From NCBI RefSeq assembly GCF_019112545.1, contig NW_025064884.1, forward strand, positions 62,001 through 126,000: DNA of 64,000 nt, given 5' to 3'. Made by a program: the position numbers and the translations under genes. Shown in pieces: positions 25,103-37,484 of this stretch; within the stretch, counting starts at the first letter, position 1; each line of letters begins with the position of its first letter. The notes beneath the pieces were generated by a model. The model did not search any database and had not been told where the DNA came from. It saw nothing but the letters and a program-made list of their open reading frames with translations. Source of the stretch: Guyanagaster necrorhizus (taxonomy: Eukaryota; Basidiomycota; Agaricomycetes; Agaricales; Physalacriaceae).

Positions 25103-27877
25103 CTATAGATTCGCAGTTGGTTGAGCATTCGCACAACGCTTCTCCCAGTGCCAGCGAGCGAGCTTTCGCAGTTCACCCTTCATGATTTTACCCGACGGAG
25201 TAAGTTCTATAGGGTGTCAGAATTCGGCGGCAAAGCAGACATCAGCAAAAAATTATTTACCAAACGGTTCGTCACGAAGGACAATCATAACGGGGATTGC
25301 ATATCTCGGTAAGCTGGTTGAACAGCAGTAAGCGTACATCAAAATCTAGGTGGAATCAAGTCTCACTTTTTCTGGGCCACTGACATCAGTGATGCTTCGG
25401 TTACTTGTCCCCGATATGGTGCCTTGATAGAAACGACAACCACCACCAGCTCCCCCAAGCGCTTGTCAGGAACACCGACTGCCGCCACCTCTAAAATCCG
25501 AGGATCAGTATAGACCGCGTTTTCTATCGACACTGAGGACTACGGGAAAGAATGAGTTTGAACAGAATAAGGGAATAAAGAAAGTCACAGCACAATGGTC
25601 TCTCCGCCCCGAATGATAACGTCTTTGACTATCAAGGTGTGTAAGAATGTCTCTGGGCTGGTCGTCGAAATCTACTTACTCCGATCTTTGACATATAAAA
25701 AGCCTTCTTCGTCAATTGACCCAATGTCGCCAGACTTGAGCCATCCATCCGACGTCAATATTTTACTGGTTGCTTCTGTTTGAACGTCAAAGATTATGCT
25801 CCTGACCAACATGAACTGACGAACCTGGATCATGCCAATATTCTTTCATAACATTCGGACCGCGGCTAAATTGATGTCCTGTTCAGGCCAGAATGACTCC
25901 ATAATGGAATAATATTCACTGACATCCAGATTTCACCGACTTGACCGGGAGGCACGCACACCCCAGCTTCGTTGATGATAACAATGTCATTGACCGGACA
26001 TGCTCGACCTCTGTGTAAGTTAAAACGTTAGTGCAATTCAGAATGTTCAACTGACCAAGACTTACGTGCTACTTGGTCGCGTCACGTAGTCTTCACCAGC
26101 ATTCTGTCGACCACATTTACATAAATTGAATGCCGGTGGTTAACGAATGGCAACAACTCACACCGACAGATATTGAATTGGTTTCTGTTAGACCGTATCC
26201 TTGGCTCCTGTATATATCTGTTAGTACGTGTTCTCGTGCGTTCGAACTGTCCATACATTTGGGCGGCAGGGAAGACCTGTCTCGCACGGTCTGTTAGAAT
26301 TTCCGGAGCAGGGGAACCACCGAAAAATAGTCCCTCTAGATTGTATCCCGCGAGGGAGCTATCAACGAGATCGGACACCATAGCCGGAACACTGCATCAA
26401 CATGGTTAGTAGCCGGCGACCAAGAACGCAGGACATCACTTACCCTCCCGCGACACAAACATTCTCGCGGCGTATTAAGCTAGATCGCGTGAGAAAAACG
26501 TCACTAATGTCATAAGATGGAGTTTTCACTTGGCAGCTGAAGAACTATCAGTGGGACCAGATAGGCACGTCAAGGGTTCCGCTCACCTTCTTCAACTATC
26601 CACTTTCGCATTAGAACAATCTTCATTCCCAACATTGTCGCCATCATCTGGGGTAAAAAAAAACTGAGCAGCAAACACAAAGGGAGAACGACGAAGTGCT
26701 AACGGTATAACTGGTTGTTCCTGTGACATGGAAGAGCGGTACAGCGATCAGCGCACCCTTTTGCGGGCCGGAAGGTGTTGAATTGAGGTTCTCGCCTCGT
26801 CGTAAGGCAGCTCGTCGATTTGCAACCACCGTCTGGAAGTGTTAAGATAAACAACTGTTAGATAGGCGAATTGGACGCGTACATTGAGGGAGTTTGTTAG
26901 AAACTGGCGTTGGGTGCTTAACACGCCCTTGGGAAGGCCGGTCGTACCTGTGGACAACGAAGTCAGAAAAAGGAATTTAAGAAGCGAGATGATGTTACCT
27001 GATGTAAACATGATGGTAGCGTTATCTTCGGGGCGAATGGTTGGATATCTGTCATCCAGGACATTCCTCCAATGACCGACAAAGTTAATGACGACGTCGT
27101 GGTAGCGCTCCATTCTTTTTCGAAGGCAGGTATCGCATGATGGGTCCAGTACCAAAACAGCTGTAACACCGATCTCAGAACACATAGCTGTAAGGACCGG
27201 CTCCAGGATAGCAGCGCGCTCTGAGTCGATGAGAATAAGTCTGCACTGCGTATGTAAGATGCAGTACTTGAGAGGTTCCAGTGGAAGCCACCTAGACAGA
27301 AAATAAGTAAAACTATATGAAGTGACAATGGGATGCATCCTTACGCGTTTACCAGCACCGGGACCGCACCAAGGAGGTCTGAGTAAAAGGATAAGTGCGT
27401 TCCCAACGTGGTAGTGCTAAAGGACGCACGGCAAGCCCACCAGTTGACTGTAAATTCCGGGCAGTTTCGAGAACAGATACAGATCCGATCGCCTGTGGAA
27501 AGAGCATTCAGGACGTCTGCAGGGCTAATGACTGTGGTATGGTACTACCAACCTTTTCGGATGCCATATGCGGTATAGTACACACCTGCAGCCTTCATGG
27601 CGTACTCGTGGACTTGTCCATAAGAGAGCCGCTCTGCTTCGAACACAACATAGGTGTCGTTGTGATATTTTTCGACCGAGGATAACCAGAAAGCCCGCAG
27701 TGAGGGTGCTAGATGCTTGTAGACGCGCTGGAGTCTGCCGTCGACCAAACGGGTCTCGATCTCGTGGGGACTTCCGGGGCCACATAGAATTGCTTCAACT
27801 AAGGGAATATCAGCGCTATACGCGGGGTCGAAAAGTAAGTACTCACCCTCGGCAAGGGAACGCTTAGGCCAAGACAT
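25103..27877 (-). CDS. AMP-dependent acyl-CoA synthetase/ligase
   Basis: Adenylate-forming enzyme that activates a carboxylic acid to an acyl-CoA. The start [10 protein letters not shown] is followed by an intron (GTGAGT...TTAG) and [17 protein letters not shown]. The ATP-binding P-loop [13 protein letters not shown] is split by an intron near 27000. The adenylation motif GYGLTETNS is encoded at about 26200, the hinge-side segment [12 protein letters not shown] around 25735, and the C-terminal catalytic-lysine motif [13 protein letters not shown] at about 25160. More than ten short introns. The last three residues are ANL, a variant peroxisomal PTS1 like that of human catalase. Substrate (fatty acid, aryl or short-chain acid) cannot be decided by eye. 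Family call is firm, but internal exon edges are approximate. Confidence 0.85.
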
Positions 27878-28964
27878 GGTGGTGACGGACACAGTAGTCG
27901 AGGATAACGGAAAGGACGGGGGAGATGGTGTAACTTTTATAACAAGACCAAGACCTCAACCTAGCATTCCTGAGCATGCCAACTCAAGTGATATATTGGT
28001 GAGAATAGGTCGACATCTCCGAGGACTGCGATGTTCCCGCGGTTTTTGTGTTGCGCCGAAGCGTTTTAAACGGATTATGGGTCCCATCAACCGTTTTGAT
28101 GTTTTCTTGACAAATCATGGGTGCGTTTTGGACATTTGGACATTTGGACATTTAGAGCACACGATCGATCCTTTTACCGTTCGAAACTTGCCAGGGACCT
28201 CCGTGAACGCTATCTTTATCTTGCTCGAGCAAAGGCAAATTTGTCCGGCCATTCAAGTAGCACTCGCTCGCATTGACACCGTCTCGAACGCTTTACACTC
28301 GACTGGGAGTCGATTTGTAGAGTTGCCCGGCTTTATGGGTCTAAAATGCAGAAAAGGTTTAGCTGCTACGCGCGGTGCTAGACGGGCATTGAATATTGAA
28401 GACTAGTAAGTAGTACCTGGAATATGATGTTACGCCCGAACTAGCGCACGAAGATGTTTGACACAAGTTCTTCCTTATGTCAACAAGGTTAGAAAACACG
28501 CAGGCAATCCACTAGATTATATTCCACAGATGCAATGCACAATCTGAAGATTGACCGTCAAGTCCACAGCTGACGTGCCTTACCCCCCAGGGTCTCCCAA
28601 AATCATGCTTCCATGCGGGGCGCCAGAAGGCCCAATGGCTGGAAATCGGCATATCTGACAGGCGCTCTCGTCCGCAAGTACATCATTTGAGTTGCGAGCT
28701 ACTCCACTGTATAAAGATAACGTTCTGTCTGTAAAGAACGAGCGAAGGATGTGTTTTTCAGTCACCCAAGGGCAACTTGTTGGACATTGAGCCGTCCAAG
28801 GATGATACCAGAGCTCGAGGCCTGAATTTCATCGTTTGCGTTGATGATGGATTACAGTAAATATATAATAAATAATAACTTCACTCGGAAAAAGATGAGT
28901 GGTCTGTTATTTGGCCCTGTTACATCTCGAGGACTCCGCCTCGGCACGTTACTTTTGAACCACC
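27878..28964. other. Divergent intergenic region between the acyl-CoA synthetase and RPB3 genes
   Basis: Over 1 kb without a recognised gene. A 176-codon plus-strand frame (27876-28406) has no motif I know, begins with a non-ATG-supported low-complexity start, and crosses the synthetase start region, so I treat it as chance. A 61-codon minus-strand frame (28580-28765) ends at a possible GGTAAG donor and could be a remnant, but is unsupported. A triplicated 8-mer lies at 28130-28153. Confidence 0.45.
28130..28153 (+). repeat. Three tandem copies of GGACATTT
   Basis: Three exact consecutive copies of an 8-bp unit, about 810 bp upstream of the Rpb3 start codon. It is a micro-tandem repeat that could vary in length between strains. 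No function is evident. Confidence 0.8.
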
Positions 28965-30398
28965 ATGCAGAGCCAGGACGACCCCGAGCCCACTGTCCGT
29001 ATCCGCGACCTCAAAAAAGACAGGGCAGACTTTGTTCTTGAGAATGTAGACCTTGCGTGCGCCGCATTTTCATGCGCGTATTCCCGTGTCTAATTTGGCC
29101 CTGATGTTAGTTTTGCCAATTCTCTCCGGAGGGTCATGATGGCGGACATTCCTACCATTGGTGAGGATAGAGTTGCTCGCCTGATGAATTCTTGCTTATT
29201 CTGAAATAGCAATTGACATGGTCGAAGTGGAAGCTAATACATCAGTTCTACCCGACGAGTTCATTGCTCACAGGCTCGGAATGGTGCCCTTGGTCAGTAC
29301 TAATTGCGATGAGGCCATGAAGTACAACAGGGTGCGCGCACCCAGATATTTGACTGCTTGACAGCAGCTTAATCTCGTTCCAGGATTGTACCTGCATGTC
29401 ATTTTGTTCATATTGTTCTGTCCAACTAATCTTGGACGTGTCCTGCAATGAGGCTATCACCATGGACATAACAAGCAATCATCTCGACGTCGTGGCCACA
29501 CCCACCGATATTTATGCCACAGACGCCGGTGATGAGCTTACAAAGAGGACTGCCGACTTCGGCCACCCTGTTGGGAAAAGTAAGCTGTCCTGCACTCTGA
29601 TCTTTGAGAGTAGACCTTGTCATTCTCTTCCAGATAGACCCGGAGTGCCTCCAGTGCTTATTTGTAAAATACGGAAGGGGCAGGCGCTGAAGATGAGATG
29701 CATTGCAAAAAAGGTCACTTGCTATCACTTGTCCATCCTTTGCCCTCGCAGCTACTGACCTTCCGATAAGGGTATCGCCAAAGAACATGCCAAATGGTCG
29801 CCTTGTTCTGCAGTCTCATTTGAATACGATCCTTATAACAAACTCCGACATACAACACATTGGTTTGAAGTAGATGAAAGAGCTGAATGGCCAGTTGGCG
29901 ACAATGCGCGTGAAGAAGACCCACCACGTGATGACGAAGTTTTTGATTTTAACGCAAAACCTAAAAAATTCTACTTCCAAGTGGAGACGGATGGGAGTTT
30001 AGGTCCTCAAGAAGTGGTTATGAAGGTTTCTACATCATCAATCTCACCCCATACTGCTTTTTTTATGTTTCGTCTCTCAGGGCCTCAAAGAACTGCAAAC
30101 AAAGTTGGCCAACCTTATTTTAGGCCTCAAGCATGATACAGAAGTTGACATGATTAATGGCCAAGACCAGCAACTTGCAGCTCCCACTCAAGCAGCTGAT
30201 GCTTGGGGAAGTAATGGTGGTGCCGGTGGCGGGTGGGGTGACTCGAGTGGATGGGGTGGCAGTTCCAGTCCCTCCCGCACTGGAGGAGCAAGTGCATGGG
30301 GAGGTGCTAGCCCAACTTCAGGTGGCGCTACAAGTGCATGGGGTGGATCTGGTGGTTGGTCAAGTCCTGAACAGCAATCAAATGGATGGACTGTGTAG
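28965..30398 (+). CDS. RPB3: RNA polymerase II subunit Rpb3 with a Trp/Gly-rich C-terminal tail
   Basis: Core alpha-like subunit of RNA polymerase II, which pairs with Rpb11 during enzyme assembly. The N-terminus [20 protein letters not shown] and [15 protein letters not shown] (split by an intron) are characteristic. [14 protein letters not shown] follows at about 29258. The zinc loop [10 protein letters not shown] (about 29388-29417) has Cys spacing matching yeast Rpb3 Cys86/88/92/95. Then come [35 protein letters not shown] and [18 protein letters not shown]. The final exon (about 30080-30398) adds a tail of about 65 residues containing seven Trp, mostly in AWG or GWG context, between Gly/Ser spacers; yeast Rpb3 has no such extension that I recall. 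Stop at 30396-30398, 161 bp from the convergent channel gene. Confidence 0.95.
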
Positions 30399-30559
30399 TC
30401 TGGACTGCTATTGTTTGTTTGTAATCTATATGTATGTCCGTCGTTATTTCGTAAAATTCAAGATGGTTCCTGCTGTATATAGATCGCAGTCAAAAAGATA
30501 TTTAGCATTGTCCAACTACATCACCATTTCGAAAGTGTTTGGTCAATTCCAGCTCAACC

Positions 30560-33500
30560 TCACGGGCGCGGCTTCATTTCAATAAAATCTACTCCTGCAG
30601 TATTCAGGGCAGAACCAGATGAATCGGAAACCGGCATGGTCATCGCGCTTCGAATACGAAAAGCCGGGGATGCGTTTGGCAGTCCCGAATCGTCAGAGAT
30701 GAGGCGAGGACTCGTCATATGAAGCTCATCGGCTTCTCCAAAGACGTCGTCTTCAGCACCTCCAACTAGCAAATCCAGAGATATCAACATAAAGTGACGC
30801 TGTAAGAAGAAGACCGACCTATTATGTTCGAGTCCGACAAATGCCAACCCCCAACGGGTTCAGCAGACACAGAAGGCTTCTCCGCAGTCTTTTTCCTATC
30901 ATCAGCTTCAACTTTCTCCCAAGGAACCTTCGTGTAACGATTGATCACAGGCCCTTCATCCGGGTTGCCTGCTGAGCCATAGATGTGCAGGTCTGCCAGG
31001 ACCGACTTCAATGCACAGATCCACTTGTTTCTGCGTTTGGCTACAATGGAAAATATTTAAGTTCCATCAACTGTGTGTCAAAGGAGCTTATTGACCTTTC
31101 AAACTACCCTGCTGGCCGTTGCTCTTGTATTTAATTTCAGCCGAAAGCGTCATCTTTTCTTGATCAGGAAAATCTAGTAACCGAGTAAATTCTTATCTTC
31201 ATAAAAGTATCGCAAATTTCTTACCAACGACCGCTACATCAAAGATCGGTTGATAATCACGCCTTTCTTCTGTGACAAAGGCAAGCATTTTGTCTCGAAG
31301 TCGTTCCAAATCTTCGAATGAAGTTGCATAGCTAACGTCAAACGTGAACGTCTCGCTCATCTAATGACGATTCGATTTCCATACACATCTACTTCTGTAT
31401 TGTGAAATCAGAATGACTTACTTGCGGACTACGCCGGATATTTTGGATGAACTACAAAAGGGTGAAAAAAGATACGAATTTGAAACCGTTAGAACGTACC
31501 AAAGTGTTTAGTACGCTGTTAGGTGCCTGAACATATACTCCGTTTGAGTCCAAAAATATCGTACTCAAGAGACGGATCTCCTTCACGGTATAGGACACCT
31601 TCGCCAAATCCACCCGATCTCCGACATCGAAGGGATGACGAATAAAGAGGAAGATGATACTGGTGAGAACTTCAGACAGACTTGTTCCAATTAACCAACT
31701 CAATCCTAAAAGCCTATTGGTTACGAATGATTTGACAAAGCGGCAAAAAGAACTGACCGAGGATAAAGGTTCCAGCGCCAGTAACCAAGGTTGTCAACTG
31801 CGCTTCCTGTACGAAAGTGAGAAGCTCAGGATCACGAGAACAGAGAATGGACATATACCAAACAAATCGCAATGATCAAACCTGCGGCAACGACATAAAG
31901 AGACATCAAGATGTTATCTAGACGTCCAACGGCACTGTCCAGATCCTGCATTGAATGCTCGATGGACAGTTGTTCTCGATGAAAGTCCCTTATCACCTGT
32001 CAGGGTCACAATGGCTCGAAGCAAGAAGAACACTGACAAGCAGGCCAGTTCAACCTCGTCCCTAGATGCATCGCCATTTGAATCTTTGTCAAAAAGTGCA
32101 AACACTTGATCGGCCTCGTCTTGGGTTGGGAAAAATTGCGCAATATCTTCAACGATGAGCCAATCGGCACCAGGCTTGACAAAGGAGTAGAAGAGCCGGC
32201 GGGCGAGCTAATATCATACATTTGAGGAGATTATCTCTACTCTGGGTAACATCCTATCTTGACATACCAAACGGGACTTGTTGGCTGATTCCAGAGCAGT
32301 TTTGACCATTGCTTGAGGAGAATTGGGCTGAAGCACTGAACTGTCAAGGCATATTAGCCGACTGACCAATCTCGAGTCCAGACGGAGAGCTCGCTCTACC
32401 TGCCAGCAATCTCGGACTGAAGGAGAAACTATCAGTATACTCTGACAGTCAATGTTGGAGAAAGACACGCACTGCAACATTTCCGAAAGCCGATGTTGTC
32501 GTGGTTGCGGCGGCCCGCACTCCTTTCATCGCGCGTTTCAAAAATTTCTTCGGAGCCGCAATACCTTTAGAAGCACCCTCCTTCAGGGTATCAGAACGGC
32601 CGGGTATGTCTGAGGAATGTCGGTATAGAGTAACGAGAGACCTGACAGCGAATTTTTGGCCGGCAATACGCTCTGTTACGAGGGAACACCGGATAAGATG
32701 GACCTACAAGTCAAAAATCATGGCAACTGACCAGCGTAAGACCGTTCATGGAATTTACCAGCAATCCATTGGATGGCAAACTTCTCGGCTAGCAGCACCG
32801 CTGCACAAAGGTATATTCCGAATAACAATTTGCCAATAAGGTTGATAATATTGACAGATTTCTCGGTCGCATCTGAACTCTGACGACTGTCGATAACGGG
32901 ATTCCAAGTGATCCAATTGGCGAGTGACCAAGCAAACAGGGCGACGTATCGATGCAAGGCCGAAGCCCAATCGATGTATCTTCGCGCAGCCACGGCTACT
33001 GCGCCAACGGTCGCGCGAATGATGGGTGGCAATAGACGTGAACCGGCCAAAGCGACCCACCAGCCACCCCACACGACACTAAGCCATATACTCCACCAGA
33101 GCAGTTTGACGCCCCAGACCTATGATAGATGCTATAGTCTCAAGGCCAAACGAAGAAGGAGAACTTACCGAGGCATTGGGGAAGGTAGTGAACTGAAGTA
33201 TACCCGGGATCCAAAGTATAGTCATGACTGGTAGAATGAACAAGATCCACCTAGTAACGATTGATACGTTCAGAAGATAATTGTACAGTCTAGACACCTA
33301 GATTCTCTTCCCGTTAGAATATAAATGCAGCACGTATATGCGGTTACGCACCTTGTTATTGGGTATATCCCCTTCCGCATAAACCAGGTGGCTCTGGCTG
33401 GCATTTCTCGAGTCGAACTCCTCGTAGGAATGCTCAAACTTCCTGATGCCATTCAGAATATCCCAGCTGGATCCTCGGCTGTGCGCCGAAGGTTTAACGG

Positions 33501-33816
33501 GCTCTGACATTGAAGGACTGGGGAAGCCACCGCGCTCAGCATCGTAACTCCGGGATCTGGCGTTGGCGTCTAAGGAATCGTCCACAATATGCACACGTTT
33601 TGGCGCGCCAGCACCGAGGGGCAGCGATGATTGAGAAAGGGATGCCCCCCGGTGTTGTTGGGGGCCAGGGGGGTACATGGACGATGAGGTAGCGGAGAGA
33701 AAAACGTTTTGGACACTATCGAGGTCGTTGCTATCACCCCTGATATGGGAGTCGACGGGATGGTTCAAGTTGACTGGATCGTATCCTGAGCGTGCTGGTG
33801 ACCGTAAAGGATTCAT
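30560..33816 (-). CDS. MscS-family mechanosensitive ion channel with EF-hand (Msy1/Msy2-like)
   Basis: Fungal MscS-type channel, probably in the ER, and related to S. pombe Msy1/Msy2, which control Ca2+ on hypo-osmotic shock. Residues 1 to about 170 are disordered and Ser/Pro-rich. Hydrophobic segments follow (RWILFILPVMTILWIPGIL, LLWWSIWLSVVWGGWWVAL, LIGKLLFGIYLCAAVLLAEK). An EF-hand loop with canonical acidic positions, DKDSNGDASRDE, is encoded at about 32060-32095. The MscS pore-lining helix and beta domain follow (SLSEVLTSIIFLFIRHPFDV, GDRVDLAKV, VYVQAPNSVLNTL) around 31480-31680. A hydrophilic acidic tail ends EMKPRP. About ten introns. The ATG at 33816 is the first in the frame; a further 5' exon is not excluded. 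Confidence 0.9.
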
Positions 33817-35286
33817 CCTGCCTGTTGCCTGACCCTTACCAGTGAGCTGGAGGGGAATTTGCGAGCAATTACGGTAGCCTACCAGAGGAATACCTAGGAA
33901 CCGAGCTGCTCCTTAACGACAGGACACATTAGGAAACCTCTCTCCTTCTACTACCCACGATTCTTTCTGTGCGAAGTTCTTCTATGTACTAGCATCGAGG
34001 AAATCGGAGCCATTTTTGTCTGTTCTATTGTCCAGCAGTGGCTGCTCGGCTGAGCAACGATTTGACTGCCTGGAATGGAGGAACGGTCAAAGCAGTTTGG
34101 GCGTATTCCCGGCCTCATGCATCCAACCTTGTGCTGTGTTTCCTTTCGTAACTCTTTACTCGATTTTCAAGTTTCGTACCCATTCATTATCAATGTACTC
34201 ATTCGGCTACGTTTTAAATAAATAAAGCTTGGGAATTACGTATCAGCTGTGGCGGCGAATCAAACCTTGGATCCCGCTCGTCTTTGATTTGTGTAAGCGC
34301 TCGTTGTGTATTTTACTGTCATTTGTGTGATGTATGTCGTTAGAGATGAGCATCAGCCACGTTTGTCGGACAGCTTGTACCATTCATCACTCCGATACCC
34401 ATAACGGAAATTCTTTTATGGTCCCTTCACTGCTGTGCCTGCAGCATTAGACATCCGGTACTTGTTCAGCTTTATGCGTATGCCTTCAGCTTTACGGTTA
34501 TCTATAGTCCCGCAAATCTAGACAAAGACTTTGCCATGCCAATATCCTCGAGGCAAGCCCCGTGGTCCAGGCGACGTACCTACCTATTGCTAGGAGTTAC
34601 CCCCAACAATCAATGTAGTCATCCCGAATTTCAAGTCCTCAGTCCGAGCTCCACTTCGTACCGGTGAGCAAGGATCCTGATAAGCGATATGAACAACCTC
34701 GTGGTTCTTTGTCGAACCCTTCGTGACCATGTACGCACACAGCTGCGCCGGCCTTGTTTTTTATCATCTATCAAGTTGTGTTGTTCTTCACTAGCTCGCC
34801 CCACTTTGGAAGCCTTCCATCCAAAGAAACTAGAATTTCAATCCCTTTCAATCCCGAGGCCTCTATTTGATCCTCATGCTGTGGGCGCAAAGGTATGCAC
34901 ATTTTCCAGTTTGCGTTTGCTGATTGGAACACGTTGGGAACACGATCACGATCACTAGAATGACGTATGTTACTACCTATAATTGCCGGACTTAGAGCAG
35001 ACCTCGACCCGGACATTGCGACCGTTGTCAAGCATGTCAAGTTTCATGGGGCTACAGTTTTTCCATATTAGAGTCCCTGGCAATTGTCACGCCCCCCTCT
35101 GGCTTGTATTTACTATTACTAGAAATTGGCGTCAAATAACGAATCAGCTGAACGTGCGCGGTATCGATACGGATCAGACTGAGAGAGTTCCTTGAGAGCT
35201 TATCTACACCCGCGTCTCTTTCGTCTCCTAGCTCTTGCGCGTGACAAAGAAATGTACAAATACAGAGTATTATTCCGCGTCCAGGC
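33817..35286. other. 1.5-kb region between the channel gene and TLG2, with a possible gene remnant
   Basis: Promoter side of the MscS gene and 3' side of the syntaxin gene. Nothing is recognisable from 33817 to about 34610. From 34617 to 35071 on the plus strand there are coding-like stretches flanked by plausible splice sites, described separately. A-box and B-box scanning by eye found no tRNA. Confidence 0.4.
34617..35071 (+). pseudogene. Possible small spliced gene or decayed gene, plus strand
   Basis: Three stretches read like protein: HFVPVSKDPDKRYEQPRG (about 34650-34705), ARPTLEAFHPKKLEFQSLSI then PRPLFDPHAVGAK (about 34797-34891), and ADLDPDIATVVKHVKFHGAT then VFPY before a TAG at 35069-35071. 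Between the first two lies a TGA and a convincing intron (GTACGC...TTCACTAG). A GTATGC donor follows the second. The phases do not join into one open frame without breaking a rule, so this is either a remnant or a gene whose splicing I have misread. Family not recognised. Confidence 0.2.
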
Positions 35287-37242
35287 CTATGTATTTGTCC
35301 ATCGATGTATCCTAGACAGCCGCAAAAACCTGCTATCCGGCAGTGAACGTTCTGCTGATTTCTCCGACAGAAAATCTACACCGGGTAATGAAGGTATTGG
35401 TTCCGAAGGGGTAGGTGGTGATAACAGATGTCGCTTAGGTTTGAAAATGATAACAATGATGAGCCCAAAAATGATGAGTAAAAGAAGAAATATGCATTTT
35501 CGTCGACCTGTACTTTTCTGGTATCTGTCAGCCGAAAGACATGAGCGATAATCGGTGAAGCACACGAAAATAAAATAAATACCGTGTCGCGGTGTTCAAC
35601 TCCTGAACTGCTTCACTCACATGAGCGGCAGTCTGCTCGATGTTGTACTCCACACTGTCGAGTATCGTCCCCTGGTCAATCACCAACACAGAAAGGTCTT
35701 TGAACAGCTCCGCCAGAGACGCGATGGAATTCGCGATTTCAGTCAGCTCCCGATCACGGGTCTGGAGGTCGACGCTAGGATTAACTTGGGTCAAGGAAAG
35801 AGACTGCGATCGCGTGTGGGTCTATTAGCGATAATGTCAGGCGTTAATCACGGCCGGAGCAAAGGAGAACCAGGGTCGTAAAGGAATGCAAGCGGGCAAC
35901 GTTGTTTTTAAGACCAGAGTGCCGGATTAATGTGGAGAAAAGTGTCGATGGCGATGGATAATCAACCAACCAAGGTACAAGGCCAAAATTGTCCGTTACC
36001 CACGAGGATGCAATGTGATTGTACAACGTCAGTTGGTGTATGACAAAAGGGACAAGTTTCATGTGATGTTTATAGCGGAGGGAGGTCGGAAGTGAGACAG
36101 GACAAAGAGGTTGGTTCATTCATTCATGAATATCGGGAGATCAGTAAGAACGCAACAGAAAAAATGGACATTGGAAAGGAATGACATCGGAGGATAGAGA
36201 ACGTACGCGAGATCGAAGTAAAACAATGAGAATGAACTCGCGGTGAAGAGAAATGAAAACTTACGGCAGCTTCGACATCATCATCGACAGCACTCAAACC
36301 CTCAGAACCTTTGAGTGATATGGTTCCTGACGCGATCAGGAGATCCTGGTTTTTGATCGCATGACCTTGCAGTTCTGCGAAGAAAACGATCAGTACAAGG
36401 AAACGCTGCAAAGACAACTCCACAAGGGTCGTGTGATTGAATCGATCAAGCAGACTGCGATGAACACACAGATAAAGTCGGAACACGGGGAAGCGATGGA
36501 TTGATGGCAGAAGAGAAAAACGCGGCAAGGAGAGGGTAAGACGGAAACGGGACTAACTTTCCATGTATACACGCTGTTTCTTTCGGAATGTGGCGCTCAA
36601 TTCTTGTACCTTTGCAGCAAGGCCACGCTGGACATTCTTAGCTGCCTGGACTTCATATTCTAAGGCCTGGGCCTCAGTTTGTGATGGGGGGAATGTATGG
36701 GGTACTGAGATGGCGCCAATGCGTTGAATTAGGGACTGACATTGTCGAAAGTTCTTGCAAGGTGACCATTTTAGAAAGATAGGATAACTAGAAGTGACAG
36801 CAAAGCTGACCTTGGTTATATCCGTCGTGGCAGCATCGATTTCTTGCTCTTCGTGGGACCGGTCCGTGAATCCGGGGAGTACGTGTTTCGCGTGTAACTT
36901 TTCGACAGCAGTAACTGTCCGCACACAGCACCATACTGAGAATAGACCAGTAGCTGTAACAAGTAGGGCTTACTTTTCGCCTGAGTGTCGGCAAGAATTA
37001 GCTGCACTTGTTCGGAGATGTCCACCCTAAGAAGCAGATTAGTATCCGGAGGCAATGGCGAATACAGGAAGAGACCATTTCGGAGGTAGATCTATGTCGA
37101 CTGTATCGTGGTTGATGAGCTGCTGCTGCTCATCATAACTGTCGTCAAAAGTAATTCTAGAACGAGAGAATCGGGTCGAAGACGCGCGGGAGTCGCGGTA
37201 GGAGAGGAAGAGACCTGTCCTGGAGCGAGTGGTAGGATCCAT
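35287..37242 (-). CDS. TLG2: Qa-SNARE Tlg2/syntaxin-16
   Basis: Target-membrane SNARE of the trans-Golgi and endosomes. The N-terminus MDPTTRSRTGLFLSYRDSRA matches the Tlg2/syntaxin-16 opening, which includes the N-peptide that binds Vps45; that is why I start at 37242 and not at the upstream frame. A three-helix Habc region is spread over exons at about 36550-37060 (EQVQLILADTQAK; AQALEYEVQAAKNVQRGLAA). The SNARE motif is at about 35590-35780: LTEIANSIASLAELFKDLSV, then VIDQGTILDSVEYNIEQ with the central-layer Gln. A single membrane anchor (CIFLLLLIIFGLIIVIIF) follows, then a luminal tail of about 45 residues. The tail is an oddity, though Tlg2 orthologues can carry one. About seven introns. 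Confidence 0.9.
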
Positions 37243-37484
37243 GGAAGGAGCTGCCAAAAAAGGAGTGTCACACTGCAAAAAAATAGTAATAGAAATAATA
37301 TATTAAAGGTCTGAATAATATAAAGCGTGTGACAGGTCGGCGAGTTTGAAATTTAAATTTATTTGATCTCCGCCGGACTTACCGGATCTCGCATGTCTCG
37401 TATAAAGTCCCGTCGATGAAGAGGTCTATCCATCGCCCCATCCTTCGCCCTCTAATCCAACCGTCCTCATCGTCATTTACCGCA

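Noticed and set aside
27876..28406. 176-codon plus-strand frame between the acyl-CoA synthetase and RPB3
   Set aside because: It starts on the antisense side of the synthetase start, has no recognisable motif or splice partners, and its length is within chance expectation for this base composition.
28580..28765. 61-codon minus-strand frame with CQICRFPAIG
   Set aside because: A single CxxC is not enough; no matching second Cys pair or convincing exon on either side was found.
37243..37278. Upstream start for TLG2
   Set aside because: Tlg2/syntaxin-16 proteins begin a few residues before the SRT-LFLSYRDSRA motif, which fits the ATG at 37242.
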